From the NCBI GenBank assembly GCA_002440805.1, contig DJVD01000013.1, positions 1-7,111 on the forward strand: DNA of 7,111 nt, given 5' to 3'. This DNA is from Chloroflexi bacterium UBA6265. Its GTDB lineage: Bacteria > Chloroflexota > Chloroflexia > Thermomicrobiales > UBA6265. Positions 5,471-7,111 of this stretch are shown here, piece by piece. Every line of letters starts with the position of its first letter. The first letter of the stretch is position 1. The notes beneath the pieces were generated by a model, which was not told where the DNA came from, searched no databases, and saw only the letters and a list, made by a program, of their open reading frames with translations. Both the position numbers and the translations under genes were made by a program.

Positions 5471-5499
5471 AGTATGAATCCCCCCACCGTTGAACTCAA
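5471..5499 (-). promoter_or_regulatory. Candidate promoter of coaX, overlapping the protease start codon
   Basis: On the minus strand TTGAGT (5499-5494) and CATACT (5476-5471) are separated by 17 bp. Each matches its consensus at four of six positions. Initiation near 5464 would give a leader of about 42 nt. The -10 covers the ATG of the divergent protease gene, so the promoter lies inside that gene's first codons. Confidence 0.4.
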
Positions 5500-6757
5500 G
5501 CGAGACAGTCGCGGCTCCATCTCCAGGCGCGAAGTCCTGCGATCGCTGTTGTTGTGCGTAATCCTGTTGGCCGGTGGCTTTGCTGCGGGCATCGGGGTAG
5601 AGCGGTCGCGCGGCGAGGAAGCTGAACCTGACCTGTTCGCCAATCTTCCGGCGGTTCATACGGTGATCGCAGAAAACTATTACTACTATCCAACCGAAGC
5701 GGATCAGCGTAGTGAGGTTGATGCTGACATGGAAGCGGGCGCCATCGATGGCGCGTTGCTGACGCTCGGTGATGCCTATACCCGTTACCTCGGCGTAGAT
5801 GAATCGCAAACGGCCCAGGAGGGGCTGGAGGGCAAGTATGGGGGTGTGGGCATCGATGTAGTGCTGGAAGGCGACGTGGCCTTTGTCAGCGCGGTTGTTC
5901 CGGAATCGCCGGCGGACGATGTTGGCATTGTTCGCGGCGATGTGATTGAGCAAATTAATGGCGCTCGTGTTCAGAACACCGATGTGAACGAAGTGGTGCG
6001 CCTGCTACGCGGCGAAATAGGCGATTCGTTGTCAATCACGCTGGTACGCCCATCCACGGGTGAAGTGCTAAACCACACGCTCATTCTTGAAGAGATCATC
6101 ATTCCGCCGGTGACGTTAGTCTTTATCGAAGGCACCACCTACGCGTGGTTGCGCATCACACTGTTCGGTGACACCACCGTTCCTGATCTTGATGCAGCCA
6201 TTGCGGAGATCCAGGCTCGCGGTAGTACCGGCATCATCCTCGACTTGCGCGGTAACGGCGGTGGTTGGGTGGAAGCCGCCCGGCAAACGCTCGGGCGCTT
6301 CATGGATCCGTCCGTGGGGCCGGCGATGTTTGAGGACACCAGCGCCGGCGAGGAAGGCATGACCGCGATGCCGATCGAAGCAGCTGAAGGGATAGCACCG
6401 CTTGATCTGCCCCTTGTTGTCCTGATCGACGGCGGCACCGCAAGTGCGGCGGAAATTGTGGCTGGATCGCTTAAAGACTATGGCCGCGCGATGCTGGTAG
6501 GGCAGGCAACGTTCGGCAAGGGATCGGTGCAGCGGATCTACGAATTCGCCGATGGTTCGACCATGCGTGTCACCGTGGCCGAATGGTTTACGCCCAGTCG
6601 GGCCAGGATTCAGGATGAAGGTATCCGCCCGGATGTGGAAGTTGCCACCAGTTCGCAAACAGCCTCCTCCGATCCCATCCTCGAAGCCGGGATTGAGGTG
6701 CTCGATAATCAGGATGTAACGCCTGCAAGCCCATCTGCGACCCCTGCACAAAACTGA
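5474..6757 (+). CDS. Carboxy-terminal processing protease (peptidase S41, CtpA/Prc family)
   Basis: A 427-residue, membrane-anchored, extracytoplasmic serine protease; relatives remove or degrade C-terminal tails of envelope proteins. A basic N-terminus with SRREVLR (17-23) precedes one hydrophobic segment (24-42), either an uncleaved anchor or a signal. A PDZ domain spans about 122-195, starting at KYGGVGIDV. The S41 core holds GIILDLRGNGGGW (253-265), the catalytic Ser324 in GGTASAAEIVAGSLKD, and Lys349 with Gln353 in GQATFGKGSVQ. The tail (about 413-427) is low-complexity in P, A, S and T. The ATG at 5474 has GGAG 5 nt upstream (5465-5468) and is preferred to the GTG at 5447. No promoter was found, and nothing resembling a T-tract terminator follows. 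A response regulator on the same strand lies 142 bp downstream. Specific substrates cannot be read from the sequence. Confidence 0.94.
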   Translation: MNPPTVELKRDSRGSISRREVLRSLLLCVILLAGGFAAGIGVERSRGEEAEPDLFANLPAVHTVIAENYYYYPTEADQRSEVDADMEAGAIDGALLTLGDAYTRYLGVDESQTAQEGLEGKYGGVGIDVVLEGDVAFVSAVVPESPADDVGIVRGDVIEQINGARVQNTDVNEVVRLLRGEIGDSLSITLVRPSTGEVLNHTLILEEIIIPPVTLVFIEGTTYAWLRITLFGDTTVPDLDAAIAEIQARGSTGIILDLRGNGGGWVEAARQTLGRFMDPSVGPAMFEDTSAGEEGMTAMPIEAAEGIAPLDLPLVVLIDGGTASAAEIVAGSLKDYGRAMLVGQATFGKGSVQRIYEFADGSTMRVTVAEWFTPSRARIQDEGIRPDVEVATSSQTASSDPILEAGIEVLDNQDVTPASPSATPAQN

Positions 6758-6765
6758 TCCGAAGA

Positions 6766-6816
6766 TTTAACAAGAGCCGCCGCTTTATTTAACGTGCGGC
6801 TTACCACCCGTTAACA
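6766..6816 (+). repeat. Three TTAAC direct repeats at exact 22-bp spacing, PhoB/PhoP-box-like operator
   Basis: TTTAAC (6766-6771), TTTAAC (6788-6793) and GTTAAC (6810-6815) recur with a period of exactly 22 bp, about two helical turns, so they lie on one face of the DNA. The copy at 6810 ends 10 bp before a possible -10 (TATCAT, 6826-6831). An intermediate TTACCA (6801-6806) lies near the 11-bp half-step. The Bacillus PhoP box uses TTAACA-like repeats at about 11-bp period, and the E. coli pho box ends about 10 bp before the -10. Binding by the adjacent regulator is inferred. Confidence 0.45.
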
Positions 6817-6825
6817 TCCGATGCC

Positions 6826-6831
6826 TATCAT
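6826..6831 (+). promoter_or_regulatory. Candidate -10 element of the response regulator gene
   Basis: TATCAT matches TATAAT at five of six positions. There is no good -35 at 16-18 bp; its place is taken by the TTAAC repeats, as in activator-dependent promoters. Initiation would fall near 6838, giving a leader of about 62 nt. Confidence 0.35.
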
Positions 6832-6899
6832 CCTGTTGTACGTGAATCCGTGTTGCGGCCACGCAAGCACGCCACGTGCAGATTTCGGAGGTGAACGGC

Positions 6900-7111
6900 A
6901 TGGAGCCAACTCGATCACACCGCGGTGACGAAGCAACAATTCTCCTTGTGGAAGATGACCCAACGCTGCGCAGCACGTTGGTGTTCAATCTCACCCGCGA
7001 GGGTTTTCGCGTGATCGCTGCCGAGGACGGTCTGGTTGCGCTTGATGCAGTTGCCAGGCATGGCGACGAACTCAACCTGATCATCCTGGACGTCATGTTG
7101 CCAGGCATGAA
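6900..7111 (+). CDS. Two-component response regulator, receiver domain (3' end outside window)
   Basis: The first 70 residues of a response regulator, the cytosolic partner of a sensor histidine kinase. After a polar 11-residue leader comes TILLVEDD (13-20), whose acidic residues Asp19 and Asp20 bind Mg2+, then IILDVMLPGM (61-70), with Asp64 as the predicted phosphorylation site. The spacing is normal for a receiver domain. The style of the receiver (VEDD, LDVMLPGM) is typical of OmpR/PhoB-family regulators with a winged-helix output domain, but that domain is beyond the window. The ATG at 6900 has a strong GGAGG (6887-6891) 8 nt upstream. The in-frame GTG at 6891 overlaps that site and is less likely. 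Preceded by TTAAC repeats that may be its own binding sites. A kinase gene probably follows outside the window. Confidence 0.92.
   Translation, partial: MEPTRSHRGDEATILLVEDDPTLRSTLVFNLTREGFRVIAAEDGLVALDAVARHGDELNLIILDVMLPGM

Noticed and set aside
6116..6751. 211-residue minus-strand open frame
   Set aside because: It is antisense to the S41 catalytic core; no family resemblance, and codon bias of the sense gene explains the openness.
6775..6801. AGCCGC / GCGGCT inverted repeat after the S41 protease as a terminator
   Set aside because: The stem is only 6 bp with a 15-nt loop and no T tract follows; it also interleaves with the TTAAC repeats.

Overview
The window looks like an ordinary chromosomal stretch of a moderately GC-rich bacterium. 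All genes are housekeeping or small accessory types, with no transposase, integrase or CRISPR repeat. The mix of a Tat-exported D,D-carboxypeptidase, an EF-G-like paralogue, a type III pantothenate kinase, an S41 protease and an RVT_3-type RNase H would suit Chloroflexota (perhaps Thermomicrobia-like). This is inferred from gene content only and is held loosely; Actinobacteria or another deep Gram-positive-like lineage is not excluded.

Layout. Minus strand, read right to left: coaX (5422-4637), an EF-G-like GTPase (4524-2458) with its own promoter and a clear terminator (2391-2420), a short RNase H-like protein (2372-1974), a nucleoside 2-deoxyribosyltransferase-like protein (1743-1270), tRNA-Val(GAC) (1216-1143) with its own promoter and a perfect 10-bp terminator hairpin, and a D-alanyl-D-alanine carboxypeptidase (978 to beyond base 1). 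Plus strand: a 68-residue two-helix membrane protein (1771-1977), an S41 carboxy-terminal processing protease (5474-6757), and the first 70 residues of a response regulator (6900 to beyond 7111).

How the genes relate. There is no single pathway. The cell-envelope and signalling genes (carboxypeptidase, S41 protease, response regulator) flank a core of nucleotide, coenzyme A and translation functions. Most genes look singly transcribed. A recurring -10 element, TATACT, lies before the tRNA, the small membrane protein and the EF-G-like gene, and an exact 14-bp promoter string is shared by the last two.

Most interesting points: three TTAAC elements spaced exactly 22 bp apart, ending 10 bp before a -10 in front of the response regulator (a PhoB/PhoP-box-like layout); an EF-G-like protein with Arg in place of the P-loop Lys and DTPDF in place of DTPGH; a probable leaderless transcript for the small membrane protein; a CTAG tetranucleotide that carries the stop codons of two convergent genes; and an RNase H-like protein lacking the usual fourth catalytic Asp.
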